From Candidatus Nitrososphaera evergladensis SR1 (GTDB lineage Archaea; Thermoproteota; Nitrososphaeria; Nitrososphaerales; Nitrososphaeraceae): a stretch of DNA of 64,000 nt. The notes under the pieces are model-generated. The model worked only from the letters and a program-made list of their open reading frames with translations. It was not told the DNA's origin and made no database searches. The stretch lies in contig NZ_CP007174.1 in NCBI RefSeq assembly GCF_000730285.1, forward strand, positions 1,054,001 to 1,118,000, in the 5' to 3' direction. A program made the translations under genes and the position numbers. Position 1 is the stretch's first letter. The number at the start of each line of letters is the position of its first letter. This document shows, piece after piece, positions 1 to 8,320 of the stretch.

Positions 1-212
1 TCCCTGCTAGAGCCGCAGCCAAAGTTGCTCCCCGTGACCAGAAAATCGCCCTGCTGGACTTTTTCCGGGAACTTGGGGTCGATGCCCTCCATAGCGTGCT
101 TTGCCAGCTCTTTGTGGTCGTGGATCTTCAAGTAGGGGCCGGGTATGATTACGTCGGTGTCGATGTTGTCCCTTTCGTACTTGTGGACCCTGCCTCTCAA
201 TGTCTTGTTCAT
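1..212 (-). CDS. leuD: 3-isopropylmalate dehydratase small subunit, LeuD (partial, cut by window edge)
   Basis: Small (swivel) subunit of isopropylmalate isomerase, which with LeuC converts 2-isopropylmalate to 3-isopropylmalate in leucine synthesis in the cytosol. The visible N-terminal 70 residues begin [20 protein letters not shown] and run to a [10 protein letters not shown]-type motif, the family's substrate-binding loop. The remainder lies beyond base 1. The ATG follows the leuC stop by only two bases and its Shine-Dalgarno-like GAGGAA lies inside the end of leuC, so the two are translationally coupled. Related homoaconitase or LysU-type subunits cannot be excluded. Confidence 0.9.
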   Translation of the reverse strand, partial: MNKTLRGRVHKYERDNIDTDVIIPGPYLKIHDHKELAKHAMEGIDPKFPEKVQQGDFLVTGSNFGCGSSR

Positions 213-214
213 TT

Positions 215-1489
215 TTAATTCCTCACGTCCCTTGGGTCTGTTATCTTGCCTGTTATCGCAGATGCGGCCACCACCACCGGCGAAGCGAGGTACGTCTGCG
301 ACTCGACGTGGCCCATCCTGCCGGGAAAGTTGCGGTTTGTGGTGCTGATGCATATCTCGCCCTTGCCGAGGACTCCCATGTGCGCGCCGCAGCACGCGCC
401 GCACGTCGGCGGGCCGACCACTGCGCCTGCTTCCATGAATATCTGCACTAGGCCCTCCTTCATGGCCTTTACATAGATGGACTGCGCCGCTGGCAGCACC
501 TCGGTGCGGATCTTGACTTTTTTGCCCTTCAATATCTTGGCCGCCGCTCTCAGGTCGTCAAGCTTGGCCCCCGTGCACGAGCCGATGTACGCCTTGTCTA
601 TTTCGGTCCCCTGCAGCTCCCTTGCGACAGAGATGTTGCCGGGAGAGAACGGCTTGGCAATAGTGGGCTCCATCTTTTCAATCTCTATCGTAAACGTTTC
701 AGAGTATTGCGCGCCCTCGTCGCCGTGCACAGGCGAGTACTGCGCGTCCGTGCGCTCTCGCAAGTAGGCGTACGTTGTTTCGTCCGGCTCGATTATGCCG
801 TTCTTGGCGCCGGCTTCGGTAGTCATGTTTGTAAGCGTCAGGCGCTCTTCCATCGATAGCTTTTCTACCACATTGCCTGCAAACTGCATTGTCTTGTAGT
901 TGGCGCCGTCAGTGCCTATCTCGCCGATAATCTTTAGGATGATGTCCTTTGCCATGATGTGGTCAGGCTTGTTGCCCTCTACTCTGAACATCATAGTCTC
1001 GGGAATCTTGAACCAGATCTCGCCGTTCATGAGAACGTACGCCACGTCGGTGTGGCCAAGGCCGGCGGCAAAGGCGCCCATTGCGCCTGTCGTGTTTGTG
1101 TGCGAGTCGCCTCCCACGTACACCTCGCCGGGGAGCACCATCGCCTCCTCATGCGAAAGCGTGTGGCAGATGCCGTACTGGCCCAGGCCGTACTTGAAGT
1201 GCTTCTTTATCCCGTACTTTTTGGTAAAGTTTGAAAGAGTGATGACGTTCTCTGCCGAGACGCGGTCAGCCGCCGGGACGAAATGGTCTTCTGTCACCCA
1301 CACCCTGTCGGCGTTCCAAATCTTGTCCAGTTTCAGTCCCTTCTTCTCCCATTCACTGAAAACCTTGATGACGCCGGGGCCCGACACGTCGTGCATCATG
1401 ACCTTGTCCACCTTTGCAAACACCACGTCGCCGGGCGAGACGCTCTGCCTGCCGGCGGCGCGGGCAAGTATCTTTTCGGTAATCGTCAT
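215..1489 (-). CDS. leuC: 3-isopropylmalate dehydratase large subunit, LeuC
   Basis: Aconitase-superfamily large subunit carrying the [4Fe-4S] cluster. It begins [13 protein letters not shown], the usual LeuC start; a TTG three codons upstream (1498) would add three residues. Cluster cysteines are visible in an SCTGAK motif at about residue 305 and in [11 protein letters not shown] at about residue 370. The length of about 424 aa fits the archaeal type. It is followed directly by leuD, making a two-gene operon. A TATA-like TTTTAAT lies about 45 bases upstream on this strand. Thaumarchaea may use related enzymes for other isomerisations, so substrate specificity is inferred from family and pairing. 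Confidence 0.92.
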   Translation of the reverse strand: MTITEKILARAAGRQSVSPGDVVFAKVDKVMMHDVSGPGVIKVFSEWEKKGLKLDKIWNADRVWVTEDHFVPAADRVSAENVITLSNFTKKYGIKKHFKYGLGQYGICHTLSHEEAMVLPGEVYVGGDSHTNTTGAMGAFAAGLGHTDVAYVLMNGEIWFKIPETMMFRVEGNKPDHIMAKDIILKIIGEIGTDGANYKTMQFAGNVVEKLSMEERLTLTNMTTEAGAKNGIIEPDETTYAYLRERTDAQYSPVHGDEGAQYSETFTIEIEKMEPTIAKPFSPGNISVARELQGTEIDKAYIGSCTGAKLDDLRAAAKILKGKKVKIRTEVLPAAQSIYVKAMKEGLVQIFMEAGAVVGPPTCGACCGAHMGVLGKGEICISTTNRNFPGRMGHVESQTYLASPVVVAASAITGKITDPRDVRN

Positions 1490-1573
1490 TGCTGCCAAAA
1501 CCGTATCACTTGAGGGGAATGTGGCGGATGGCGGATTAAAACCTTTGGCAAACGCGAAAGCAGATTAAGCCGG

Positions 1574-2347
1574 GTGCGAATATCGTCACTGCGCTTGGAG
1601 ATACTGACAGTCAAGGTTGCGAGGAAGAGCGGGAGGTTCAACCTGTTTGAGAGCCTGCAGGGCTTTGATTACAAGGATGGCGACATTATCGTGGTGTCAA
1701 GCAAGTTCGTCTCGATGGCCGAAGGCTCTGTGGTGGACATGGGAAGGATAAGAGTGAGCAGAAAAGCAAAGGTGCTTGCAAAGAAATGCCACATGGAGCC
1801 AAGACTTGCAGAGCTGGTACTGAGAGAATCCGACTATATCGTCAAGGGCGTGCCGGGATTTCTTTTGGCGATACGGGACGGCATGATAGCGCCAAACGCC
1901 GGGATTGACAAGTCAAACGTGCCAAAGGGATTTGCAATCCTGTACCCACGCGACCCGTTTGCCTCTGCAGAGGACCTGAAAGACGCATTCCTGGCAAACC
2001 TCGGCATAAAGGTGGGAATAGTGATAGCAGACAGCCGGCTCATGCCGACTAGGATTGGCACCACCGGGGTCGCAATAGCGTGCGCCGGCTTTGAGCCTGT
2101 CGAGGACCTGCGTGGTAAAAAGGACCTGTTTGGCAACGTGCTGAGGGTGACGTTCCGGGCCGTGGCAGACGGCCTTGCCACTATGGGGGTGGCGGCAATG
2201 GGAGAAAGCGACGAGTCTACGCCTGCAGCGGTGGTGAGGGGCGCCAGGGTGCAGTGGACGGACAAAAGGCTGTCGTGGCGCGACATGGCAGTTGCGCCAG
2301 AGCAGGACATTTATCTTCGCGGCCTGAAAAGCGAATCATTATCATGA
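1574..2347 (+). CDS. cofE: coenzyme F420-0:L-glutamate ligase, CofE
   Basis: GTP-dependent ligase that adds glutamate(s) to F420-0, the last step in making the deazaflavin coenzyme F420. The protein (257 aa) shows the family signatures GDIIVVSSKFVSMAEG near residue 35 and a metal/GTP-binding section ADSRLMPTRIGTTGVAIACAG near residue 150. Start is GTG. It is divergent from leuC with about 85 bases between. This is the stand-alone archaeal form of about 250 aa, without the C-terminal nitroreductase-like domain of mycobacterial FbiB. Confidence 0.92.
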   Translation: MRISSLRLEILTVKVARKSGRFNLFESLQGFDYKDGDIIVVSSKFVSMAEGSVVDMGRIRVSRKAKVLAKKCHMEPRLAELVLRESDYIVKGVPGFLLAIRDGMIAPNAGIDKSNVPKGFAILYPRDPFASAEDLKDAFLANLGIKVGIVIADSRLMPTRIGTTGVAIACAGFEPVEDLRGKKDLFGNVLRVTFRAVADGLATMGVAAMGESDESTPAAVVRGARVQWTDKRLSWRDMAVAPEQDIYLRGLKSESLS

Positions 2348-2407
2348 GGTGTACTTGCACACAGTTTTAATATTCCCTTTTGGGATTGCTGTCTAGCGCA
2401 CCAAGTA

Positions 2408-2953
2408 ATGTCTGAATTCCTTACCTCCTATCCAAGGACCAGCATTGCAAAGGGGATCAAGAACCTCATCAGGCAGGAAGAAATCGAGCTTGACCACCTC
2501 AGCCTCATGGTAAAGATAAAGAAGGACGAAATCATAAACGCCCTCCTCTCAGAAGGCTTCAAGCTCGTAAAACTAGAGAACAAAAAGCCAAACCAGCTTG
2601 GCTGCGGCTTTGCAAAAAAGCTGTCCAAGCCGTGGGAGATGCACGTGCGCCTCTTTACTGTCGAGCAGGGACTCATTGCAATACAGGCCGAAGTCGAGGT
2701 GTCAAGAAAGTACATTCAGCACATCCGCTCGGCGAGGGCGCCTGTCATCTACGAGGTCGAGCAGATCCTCAAAAAGCACCAGATAGAGTACAAGATCTGG
2801 AACGAAAAGATCCGCGACTATATCACCCGCGTGATTGACAACCACGAGATAAAGCTGGAGGCGCCAAGCATCCCGATATCGTGGAAGCAGATGGCCGGCT
2901 ACGCCGCAGCACTGGGCGTAATCTACCTGCTAAAGTTTGCAAGCGTCATCTAG
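2408..2953 (+). CDS. conserved hypothetical protein with C-terminal membrane anchor
   Basis: 181 aa, not recognised as a named family. The N-terminal 150 residues are charged and rich in Lys/Glu with predicted helices (positions 10-50 and 110-145). The last 20 residues (near GYAAALGVIYLLKFASVI) form one hydrophobic segment, suggesting a tail-anchored membrane protein facing the cytoplasm. It starts at an ATG shortly after a TTTTAATATT promoter-like element (about 2363-2372). Codon use matches the core genes around it, so it is probably native. No function is inferred. Confidence 0.75.
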   Translation: MSEFLTSYPRTSIAKGIKNLIRQEEIELDHLSLMVKIKKDEIINALLSEGFKLVKLENKKPNQLGCGFAKKLSKPWEMHVRLFTVEQGLIAIQAEVEVSRKYIQHIRSARAPVIYEVEQILKKHQIEYKIWNEKIRDYITRVIDNHEIKLEAPSIPISWKQMAGYAAALGVIYLLKFASVI

Positions 2954-3004
2954 CACACATATGCAAAAAGGCTTTATCTTGCGCAGGCACATCTGCTGCC
3001 GCTG

Positions 3005-3580
3005 TTGGCAAGCCTTTTGCCGTCATCGTCATCATCCTCGGCCGTCTTCCGGTATTACGGCGCCTCTGCGTGGGAAATAGAGACGCTGTACGACACGCTG
3101 TCAAGGTCGTACGACGTGCAGGATTCTGAAGTCCCGGCAGACGACCCGCAGTTTGTCACGATGGTCGAGATAGGCTTTCCTTCTCCTTTTGGCGAGCCAT
3201 TTTTCCAAGAGTTTACGATGGAAAGCTGGTTCAAGGTAAAGGGCGTGCTAAAAGACATGAAGAAGAGGCGGGGCAGAAAAGGCGTGAAAACCTACATCCG
3301 CTTTGCCAGCTTTGAGGGCGGAAAAACTCCGGTGGTTTTCCCGCTCCTGTCAAAGGGCGACCGCCAGTACGAAATGGGCGTGGAAAAGCTGGAATACCTT
3401 GTGGACATTGTCCCGCTGCAGCTAAAGACGGTGCCAAAGGACGCAGAGGAGGTGTGGTACTCGTACGAGGAGGCGACCTTCAAGTGGAGCCCTGCAACTG
3501 CGATGGTAAACGGCGTCAATTACCTGTACAAGAACAACGAATGGGTGCCGCCGTCGGCTGCAAAGAAATCATCAGTCTAG
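3005..3580 (+). CDS. hypothetical protein
   Basis: 191 aa from a TTG start with a Ser-rich N terminus (five consecutive Ser codons). The body is acidic-aromatic with strands such as FVTMVEIGFPSPFGEP and YIRFASFEGG. No catalytic motif is seen. The start is uncertain and an internal start is possible. Its last nine bases overlap the 3' end of the convergent gene at 3572-4012. Codon use is GC-rich like the core genome. Confidence 0.65.
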   Translation: MASLLPSSSSSSAVFRYYGASAWEIETLYDTLSRSYDVQDSEVPADDPQFVTMVEIGFPSPFGEPFFQEFTMESWFKVKGVLKDMKKRRGRKGVKTYIRFASFEGGKTPVVFPLLSKGDRQYEMGVEKLEYLVDIVPLQLKTVPKDAEEVWYSYEEATFKWSPATAMVNGVNYLYKNNEWVPPSAAKKSSV

Positions 3581-4012
3581 CTGGTTGACGACGCCCGAGT
3601 CGTGCAGTCCCTTGCTCAGCTCCTTGTACTTTTTGTCAAGGAACTCTAGCGACTCTTGCAGTTTCTTTGACTTGCCGTACTTGAAGCGCACAAGCTCGCG
3701 GTGGCGCCAATAGTGCTTGCCCTCTGACACCGACAGCGTGGTGAAATAGTCCGGCCCTTTAAGGCTGTCGTGCAGCTTGATGCTGTGCGGGAAAATGTAC
3801 TCTACTGAAAACCACTCGTCGCCATCAGGATAGTCGTTTCCTGTGACGACGTCAAAATAAAGGTGCAAAATGCTGTCGACCGTCAGGCCGTCGTCGCCAA
3901 TCGCAGGATGCTTGACTGTCGACTTGCGGTAGTCCATCTTTAGCAGCTGGGGCTCAAAGTACGCTTTGATGATGGCCCGCCTAAAGAGCTCGTTTGCTTC
4001 CTTAAGGTTCAA
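3572..4012 (-). CDS. hypothetical protein
   Basis: 146 aa cytosolic protein beginning MNLKEANELFRRAIIKAYFE. It is rich in aromatic and charged residues with no signal peptide or membrane segment. Family not recognised. Its stop overlaps the convergent upstream gene by nine bases. It is the last core-like gene before the AT-rich accessory region that begins at the tRNA-Ser. Confidence 0.7.
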   Translation of the reverse strand: MNLKEANELFRRAIIKAYFEPQLLKMDYRKSTVKHPAIGDDGLTVDSILHLYFDVVTGNDYPDGDEWFSVEYIFPHSIKLHDSLKGPDYFTTLSVSEGKHYWRHRELVRFKYGKSKKLQESLEFLDKKYKELSKGLHDSGVVNQLD

Positions 4013-4233
4013 AGATAGTATAACGGTGCGTGACTATTTTATAATCTTTTTAACGCAATGCATTAATTTTTACAAGCAAGTCTTTTGTTGCATAGGATCG
4101 TTTTTTGAGCGTGCATAATTGCATAATTTGAGCGTGGCTGTGCATAATGTGAAAAAAGCGCGGGCATTGTGTAAATGCTGCTGTGGCATAGACATTGTAT
4201 AATGGCATGTTCGCAGTAAAAAGAACTAATGGT

Positions 4234-4245
4234 TGATTAATATAA
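4234..4245 (+). promoter_or_regulatory. TATA box of tRNA-Ser
   Basis: TTGATTAATATAAT lies about 30 bases before the first base of the tRNA, the spacing expected for an archaeal TBP/TFB promoter. Confidence 0.55.
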
Positions 4246-4271
4246 TGTGGATTCCATTTGCATGACGACGG

Positions 4272-4358
4272 GCGGGGGTCGCCTAGCCTGGTAGGGCGTG
4301 GGATTGCTAATCCCATGTCCGCAAGGACCCGTGGGTTCAAATCCCACTCCCCGCGCCA
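4272..4358 (+). tRNA. tRNA-Ser (anticodon GCT)
   Basis: The acceptor stem GCGGGGG pairs with TCCCCGC (last pair G-T), with discriminator G and encoded CCA. The anticodon stem TGGGA/TCCCA carries loop TTGCTAA, anticodon GCT (codons AGC/AGU). A long variable arm with a GTCC/GGAC stem and a T-arm GTGGG-TTCAAAT-CCCAC are present, as expected of class II tRNA-Ser. No intron. The 3' half is duplicated downstream at 5088-5116, which marks it as an integration target. Confidence 0.95.
4321..4349 (+). repeat. attachment-site-like direct repeat, copy 1 (inside tRNA-Ser)
   Basis: 29 bases of the tRNA-Ser 3' half, from the variable arm through the T-arm into the acceptor stem. It is identical to 5088-5116. 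This is the pattern left when a tyrosine-recombinase element integrates into a tRNA 3' end, with this copy restoring the functional tRNA. Confidence 0.8.
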
Positions 4359-4422
4359 TATTCATGTAGTTATACACAGAGGTGAGAATATGGCTGCTGG
4401 TGTCAAGCAGTCTATACAAGAT

Positions 4423-4602
4423 TCAGACTATGCTCAGTCCTTCGGCGCATGTCCAGTGATAACGCTTGCCATGAGTCTTCTTTTCGGGAGAATAGTATCT
4501 CTGGCCTATCCTGATTGGATTTCCACAATATCTGCAAACCGGCTCTACGCCAAATCTCGTTGCTATTTTTTTGTATGAAGTCGTGCTCATAATTTTCGCC
4601 AT
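4423..4602 (-). CDS. small zinc-finger-like protein
   Basis: 59 aa from MAKIMSTTSYKK (longer start at 4647 possible). It has a Cys pair CRYCGNPI followed 22 residues later by HWTCAEG, giving a CxxC...HxxC set that could bind one zinc. The spacing resembles small treble-clef fingers that recognise DNA or protein. It lies between the two copies of the tRNA-derived repeat and so may be cargo of the integrated element. Function unknown. Confidence 0.6.
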   Translation of the reverse strand: MAKIMSTTSYKKIATRFGVEPVCRYCGNPIRIGQRYYSPEKKTHGKRYHWTCAEGLSIV

Positions 4603-4771
4603 ATGTGGCGATGCGTGCTCATTGGTAACCGTTTGTTGGTCATCCAAATGACATATTATGTCATAGTAGAAACTATTTTAGTTTTCTATCTCACTTGGAC
4701 ATTTTCTTGGTATCGTAAGGACGTTCTTACAGTGCAATCAAAACTGATTCATTTGTCGGCCTAAAACAAGG

Positions 4772-5002
4772 CTACGGAGTTAAGGTCGAGCTTGCTTCTT
4801 CTTTGTATTCGCGCCCTCTTTCGCTATAGGCTATCTTGTAGTCTTCTATCATTGATTGCTTGAGGATTTCAGCCAATCCTTCAAGCTCCTTTTCGTCATT
4901 AAGTTCTGTCCTCGTTCGCGGCTCAATTCCCAATGAACGCAAATCGGCAATTACGTCACCTTTTGTAGTGGCTTCCACAACATCACGCCCCATAATGGAC
5001 AT
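4772..5002 (-). CDS. small helical protein, paralogue of 6247-6465
   Basis: About 76 aa from MSIMGRDVVEATTKGD. The upstream part of the open frame to 5122 is a translation of the tRNA remnant and is not protein. The core LRSLGIEPRTRTELNDEKE and the following helix match the protein at 6247-6465 (LRSLGVDPKRKTGLDDKKE, then a KQSM-DYK-AYS pattern). Hydrophilic, helical, cytosolic, no known domain. A TATA-like AT-rich stretch (5010-5030) precedes the start. It is enclosed by the tRNA repeats. Confidence 0.6.
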   Translation of the reverse strand: MSIMGRDVVEATTKGDVIADLRSLGIEPRTRTELNDEKELEGLAEILKQSMIEDYKIAYSERGREYKEEASSTLTP

Positions 5003-5087
5003 ATATAAAAAATAAAATAAATAAAGGGTTTCGGTCAGTCCATTGGCGATAATCAGCCGTACAAGCTCTTGTCGACTGGCTTTGGCA

Positions 5088-5116
5088 GCAAGGACCCGTG
5101 GGTTCAAATCCCACTC
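5088..5116 (+). repeat. attachment-site-like direct repeat, copy 2 (tRNA-Ser 3' remnant)
   Basis: Exact 29-base copy of the tRNA-Ser 3' half at 4321-4349. No D-arm or anticodon arm can be drawn upstream of it, so it is a remnant rather than a second tRNA. It bounds a 0.77 kb segment with the intact tRNA. Confidence 0.8.
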
Positions 5117-5181
5117 TACCATTAATTCAATACAAATGTGCGGTTAATTAGGTTCAGCTCAAAAATTGAAGGAGGGGGTCT

Positions 5182-5313
5182 TTATTTCGTATGTACCGGC
5201 GCTTTATGCAGCCATTGGCGTATCTTCGACCCCATTACCACATAGACAAGAGCTCCACCTAGCCCCGCAATACCAGCATATATCAGAGGGTAGGTGAGGT
5301 CGGAAAAGTCCAT
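5182..5313 (-). CDS. small single-span membrane protein (43 aa)
   Basis: Begins MDFSDLTYPLIYAGIAGLGG, followed by ALVYVVMG and a basic tail KIRQWLHKAP. One glycine-rich hydrophobic helix (residues 7-27) followed by positive charges predicts an inner-facing C terminus. Start ATG and stop TAA are clean and no overlapping gene competes. Function unknown. It lies just outside the tRNA-derived repeat. Confidence 0.5.
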   Translation of the reverse strand: MDFSDLTYPLIYAGIAGLGGALVYVVMGSKIRQWLHKAPVHTK

Positions 5314-5445
5314 CTGCCTTCGCGGCTTTTATCCAGTTCGTGCTCTTTAACCACGCTTAACATAGATCAGGCTCATGTTCGGCCACGAACAGACATTTCT
5401 CGTATAACTAACATGCAGAGTGACGATGATAATTTCGGATGGAAT

Positions 5446-5736
5446 CTAAGCCTCTGCATCCCTGACCGCCTTCTCTTTTGCAGAATACAACATGCGTTGC
5501 ATTTCTCGGTAATTATTCAAAAACCTCTTTCCCTTTTCTGTCGTACGATAAAGGTTCCTGTTTTGTGGGGTGTGTTCCAAAAGTTGGTTCTCTGTCAGCA
5601 ACGCAATATACTCCTTAAGCTGTGGAAAAGACAAGAATGCGTTATACATTATCCTCGTCTTCAAGACTCCGCTACTGCCCTGCGCTATATCAAGAATCGT
5701 AGCAGCAATATCCATCCTGTTCCGGTATTTCTTCAT
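5446..5736 (-). CDS. winged-helix DNA-binding protein (HTH_45-like), copy A
   Basis: About 96 aa from MKKYRNRMDIAATILD. The order helix-helix-helix-wing is visible: RMDIAATIL, LKTRIMYNAFLS, then QLKEYIALLTENQLLE and a wing NLYRTTEKGKRFLNNY. The pattern K-TRIMY-...-L--YL--L---LL---...YRTTEKG-RFL is shared with 7391-7726, so they are paralogues. This family of short winged-helix regulators is greatly expanded in Nitrososphaera relatives. The target is not visible; single-domain size suggests dimeric DNA binding. Confidence 0.75.
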   Translation of the reverse strand: MKKYRNRMDIAATILDIAQGSSGVLKTRIMYNAFLSFPQLKEYIALLTENQLLEHTPQNRNLYRTTEKGKRFLNNYREMQRMLYSAKEKAVRDAEA

Positions 5737-5832
5737 GCGCAGCTTTCGCAAGAAAACTTTAACGAGTTTTTTTGCAATATCATTAGTGCATAAAGAGACC
5801 GTACTAAACGTAGTAATGTACTACCTGTAAAA

Positions 5833-6162
5833 CTAGTCGCATTGTAACATAGAGATCTGCTCTAGTTGCTGATTGTTATTATTGGTAGTCAGGGTATCTA
5901 CTTGGCTATCATCTACAGAACTGTTGCGTATCACTGGCGAAACTAATCCGCACTCTGCTACATAGAAATTAACTCTTTTTAGAAAAGATTGATAATAATT
6001 ATAAAAATAATAGTGTAACAAATATAGATTATATCTCAATCGGCGGCAATCCTTATATTTTACAAATGCGTATAATTGTCGGATAGCAGCCGAAGGAAGA
6101 AACATCGATACGCTTACACCGGATCGATGGACGGGGATCTTTGGATTGCCGTTTGGTTCCAA
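5833..6162 (-). other. doubtful open frame, possible gene remnant
   Basis: An open frame of 109 codons from TTG, extending further upstream without a start codon to about 6240. The first part (LEPNGNPKIPVHRSGV) looks protein-like; the middle is Tyr-rich and the end Asn/Gln-rich, typical of non-coding AT-rich DNA. It may be a decayed gene or spurious. If it is neither, the stretch 5752-6246 contains no gene. Confidence 0.25.
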
Positions 6163-6246
6163 GACTGCTATCCTTTGTAACCGTTGTTGAATCCTGACAA
6201 TTTGGCTAAAGAATGCACTGGGCTGTTGTGCAAATGAATCCTGTAA

Positions 6247-6465
6247 TCATTCTGCAGCTGATCCTGCTTCTTGCTCGAATTTGCTACCTTTTTTGCTGTA
6301 AGCAGTCTTGTAGTCCTGCAGCATTGACTGCTTTATAATATCGGCCAATTCCTTCAGTTCCTTTTTGTCATCAAGTCCTGTCTTTCTTTTTGGGTCAACA
6401 CCAAGGGAGCGCAATTCGGCGATTTCTTCTTCCTTATCATTTTCTGGAATGTTTTGTCCTGACAT
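6247..6465 (-). CDS. small helical protein, paralogue of 4772-5002
   Basis: 72 aa, MSGQNIPENDKEEEIAELRS start, then LGVDPKRKTGLDDKKELKEL and a helix with KQSMLQDYKTAYSKKG. Highly charged and soluble. Same family as 4772-5002. The shared block is about 45 residues, starting at an LRSLG motif also seen in 9127-9339. No function known; small charged helical proteins of this kind may be regulatory or antitoxin-like, but no toxin partner is next to it. Confidence 0.65.
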   Translation of the reverse strand: MSGQNIPENDKEEEIAELRSLGVDPKRKTGLDDKKELKELADIIKQSMLQDYKTAYSKKGSKFEQEAGSAAE

Positions 6466-6620
6466 GAGTGTAGATCCAAGTCATTAAAGATAAGTCTTGA
6501 CAACAAATTAACTGAAACATAGCTTATCAAACAACTTTCTGCAAGCTTGGAAAGTCGTTCATGCAGCGGAAATGTTAGCTATATGGTATCTCTTTAAAAT
6601 TATGAGGACGGTTCTCCATT

Positions 6621-6953
6621 ATGGGAAACTGTCAAGATGAACTTGCAAAACTCTGGATCTTTTTGAACCTCATTTTATACGATAACGAGGTATTGGAGGC
6701 AAAGCTGCGATACGTCACGAATCATCTTTCTGCAAAACAAAGACAATCCATAGCCGCAGAGCTGGATGATGCAATAACCTCTGACAAGGATAAGGCGAAT
6801 CAAATCCTTGTAAAAAGGACAGAGCAAATCATGGCATCTTTGCAACTGAGCCCCGCCAATCTAATGTCTCTGCAAAATGAATTGCTTGAAGAAATGAAGA
6901 GGGTCTGTAATGGTGACACTACTACTGCTACTACCAAATTTGCATTGGCGTGA
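6621..6953 (+). CDS. hypothetical helical protein
   Basis: 110 aa, mostly alpha-helical by composition: LAKLWIFLNLILYDNEVLEA, then AKQRQSIAAELDDAITSD and a C-terminal helix NLMSLQNELLEEMKRV. No signal peptide, no Cys cluster, no known domain. ATG start about 20 bases after a TTTAAAATTA promoter-like element (6592-6601). The Thr-rich end (TTTATT) is low complexity. Confidence 0.55.
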   Translation: MGNCQDELAKLWIFLNLILYDNEVLEAKLRYVTNHLSAKQRQSIAAELDDAITSDKDKANQILVKRTEQIMASLQLSPANLMSLQNELLEEMKRVCNGDTTTATTKFALA

Positions 6954-7033
6954 CTATCCGACATGACGAACAGACTCTAACGGATGCAAAAAATCCATGG
7001 GTGAGGCAGGAGGCGCAAGTAAGTGCGTTTGCC

Positions 7034-7177
7034 TCAAACTCCCGTCTCTTTAAGGAAATCAAACATTGTATTGGAAAGAATCGTGCCATTGCCTTTGCAG
7101 GCCTCGCACGTTGCAGTGCTAGAACCCGTCATGACATACCCTCTTCCCTTGCAATTCTGGCAAATTTCTTTTGACAT
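7034..7177 (-). CDS. mini zinc-finger protein with two CxxCxGxG-type motifs (47 aa)
   Basis: MSKEICQNCKGRGYV then CEACKGNGTI, i.e. two CxxCxGxG motifs 17 residues apart, the zinc-binding unit of the DnaJ cysteine-rich domain, with no J-domain attached. The protein is complete: ATG, 47 codons, TGA. It is related in design to the 64 aa protein at 10838-11032. Likely folds round one zinc; possibly a protein- or RNA-binding accessory factor (inference). Confidence 0.6.
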   Translation of the reverse strand: MSKEICQNCKGRGYVMTGSSTATCEACKGNGTILSNTMFDFLKETGV

Positions 7178-7390
7178 GCAGAGACCAGCTAGGAAAATGG
7201 ATGAGCTATTTTAATCTCACCAATCTATGTGCGCTCGAATCAAAACATTTTCTGTGTTATTAACGCATGATTTATCTCTGTGATAAGTATCTGACACATA
7301 GTTACATTATTATTCCGTATCGTAGTGTCTTGAATCACATATACATGATAAAAACAACCAAGATTGAAGGCGTGGTGGTGGAAAGTACCA

Positions 7391-7726
7391 ATGAAATTTA
7401 GAAGCAGAGTGGATATAGCCGCAGAGATTCTCGATGCCGCAAAAGATGGTCAGTTGAAGACAAGGATAATGTATGAATCCCATACTTCGGTCAAGCAACT
7501 GAACCCGTACCTGGATCTTCTCATCGAAAGCGAACTGCTGGAGTATCTGCCAGAGGAGAGGATTTATCGTACGACAGAAAAGGGCAATCGTTTTCTCGAT
7601 GGCTATCAAAAAGCCTGGCACATACTCTTTTATGCAAAGAGCAAAAAAGCCTCAAAACAAGAGGAGGCTGTTTCCATTGTCAGCAGCAGGAACAATAACA
7701 ACAGCAGCGGTCAGAACGTGAGTTAG
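7391..7726 (+). CDS. winged-helix DNA-binding protein (HTH_45-like), copy B
   Basis: 111 aa from MKFRSRVDIAAEILD, aligned with the start of copy A at 5446-5736. Recognition-helix region LKTRIMYESHTSVKQLNPYL and wing RIYRTTEKGNRFLDGY are conserved. An added Ser/Asn-rich tail (residues 95-111) is likely disordered. A start nine codons upstream (7364) gives a Trp-rich extension that does not match the paralogue and is rejected. Probable local transcription regulator. Confidence 0.75.
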   Translation: MKFRSRVDIAAEILDAAKDGQLKTRIMYESHTSVKQLNPYLDLLIESELLEYLPEERIYRTTEKGNRFLDGYQKAWHILFYAKSKKASKQEEAVSIVSSRNNNNSSGQNVS

Positions 7727-7869
7727 CGGCTGCGGAAAAATTTTGCTGCTGTAACTCGATTGGCCGTGTTTTTTTATGTTATGGCACAATATCTTCGCGC
7801 ACACGCCCTGTAGGCCCTGATGAAACGTTGCAGCTTCTTTTGTCTGCGGCAGCGCATGTTTTGCTGTGG

Positions 7870-8055
7870 CTAGGCCTTGTATACCGCGTCTTTTATGCAG
7901 GCATCGCAGTACTTCCGGACTATTATCGCTCCCTCCACCTTGAACAGTGCTTCGGTAGTTGCAACCGCCTTGTCGCATTCTATACAAAATGCCACCTTCT
8001 TTCTAAGGGCAAGCTGTACCGGCCTTGTTGCAAAGGGTCTTGTCGCCACTACCAT
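7870..8055 (-). CDS. small double-CxxC zinc-binding protein
   Basis: 61 aa with FCIECDKAVATTEALF and RKYCDACIKDAV: two CxxC pairs about 25 residues apart with a strand pair between, a zinc-ribbon-like design. The protein at 50198-50359 has the same plan (CMLCPD...RYCDKC), so they form a small family. Start ATG; a shorter start is possible. Function unknown; likely DNA- or protein-binding. The 286 bases between it and the next gene are AT-rich and show only the promoter of 8342. Confidence 0.6.
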   Translation of the reverse strand: MVVATRPFATRPVQLALRKKVAFCIECDKAVATTEALFKVEGAIIVRKYCDACIKDAVYKA

Positions 8056-8309
8056 GTTGCTGAAAAATCTACTAGATGAATTTACACGTCACGACTGCGT
8101 TTATTTTTGAATATTTTATTATTGTAAACAATTTGAAGATATATGCAGAGTGGGATTGGAAAAAGAACACTGGCTATTTCACTTCATTCCGGCAAGCATC
8201 TCTCACGTTATTTTTGCCCCGCTTGTCATCCCTTTTTCCTGTCCAAATATGTAATGATCTACCTGACTTTTCATGTACTAGAATGTAATAGAAAGAGATA
8301 AGAAAAAAG

Positions 8310-8320
8310 AACTTATAGTT
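8310..8320 (+). promoter_or_regulatory. TATA box of the CAP-domain gene
   Basis: CTTATAGTTTTATTA lies 25-30 bases before the GTG at 8342, consistent with a leaderless transcript. Confidence 0.45.

Noticed and set aside
5035-5121. A second complete tRNA ending at 5121 (T-arm and ACCA present)
   Set aside because: No D-arm, anticodon arm or pairing acceptor strand can be drawn upstream; the sequence identity stops at the variable arm, so it is a remnant.
5003-5122. N-terminal part of the open frame 4772-5122 (MVEWDLNPRVLAA...)
   Set aside because: It is the reverse translation of the tRNA-Ser remnant followed by low-complexity AT-rich DNA; the paralogue at 6247 starts at the later Met.
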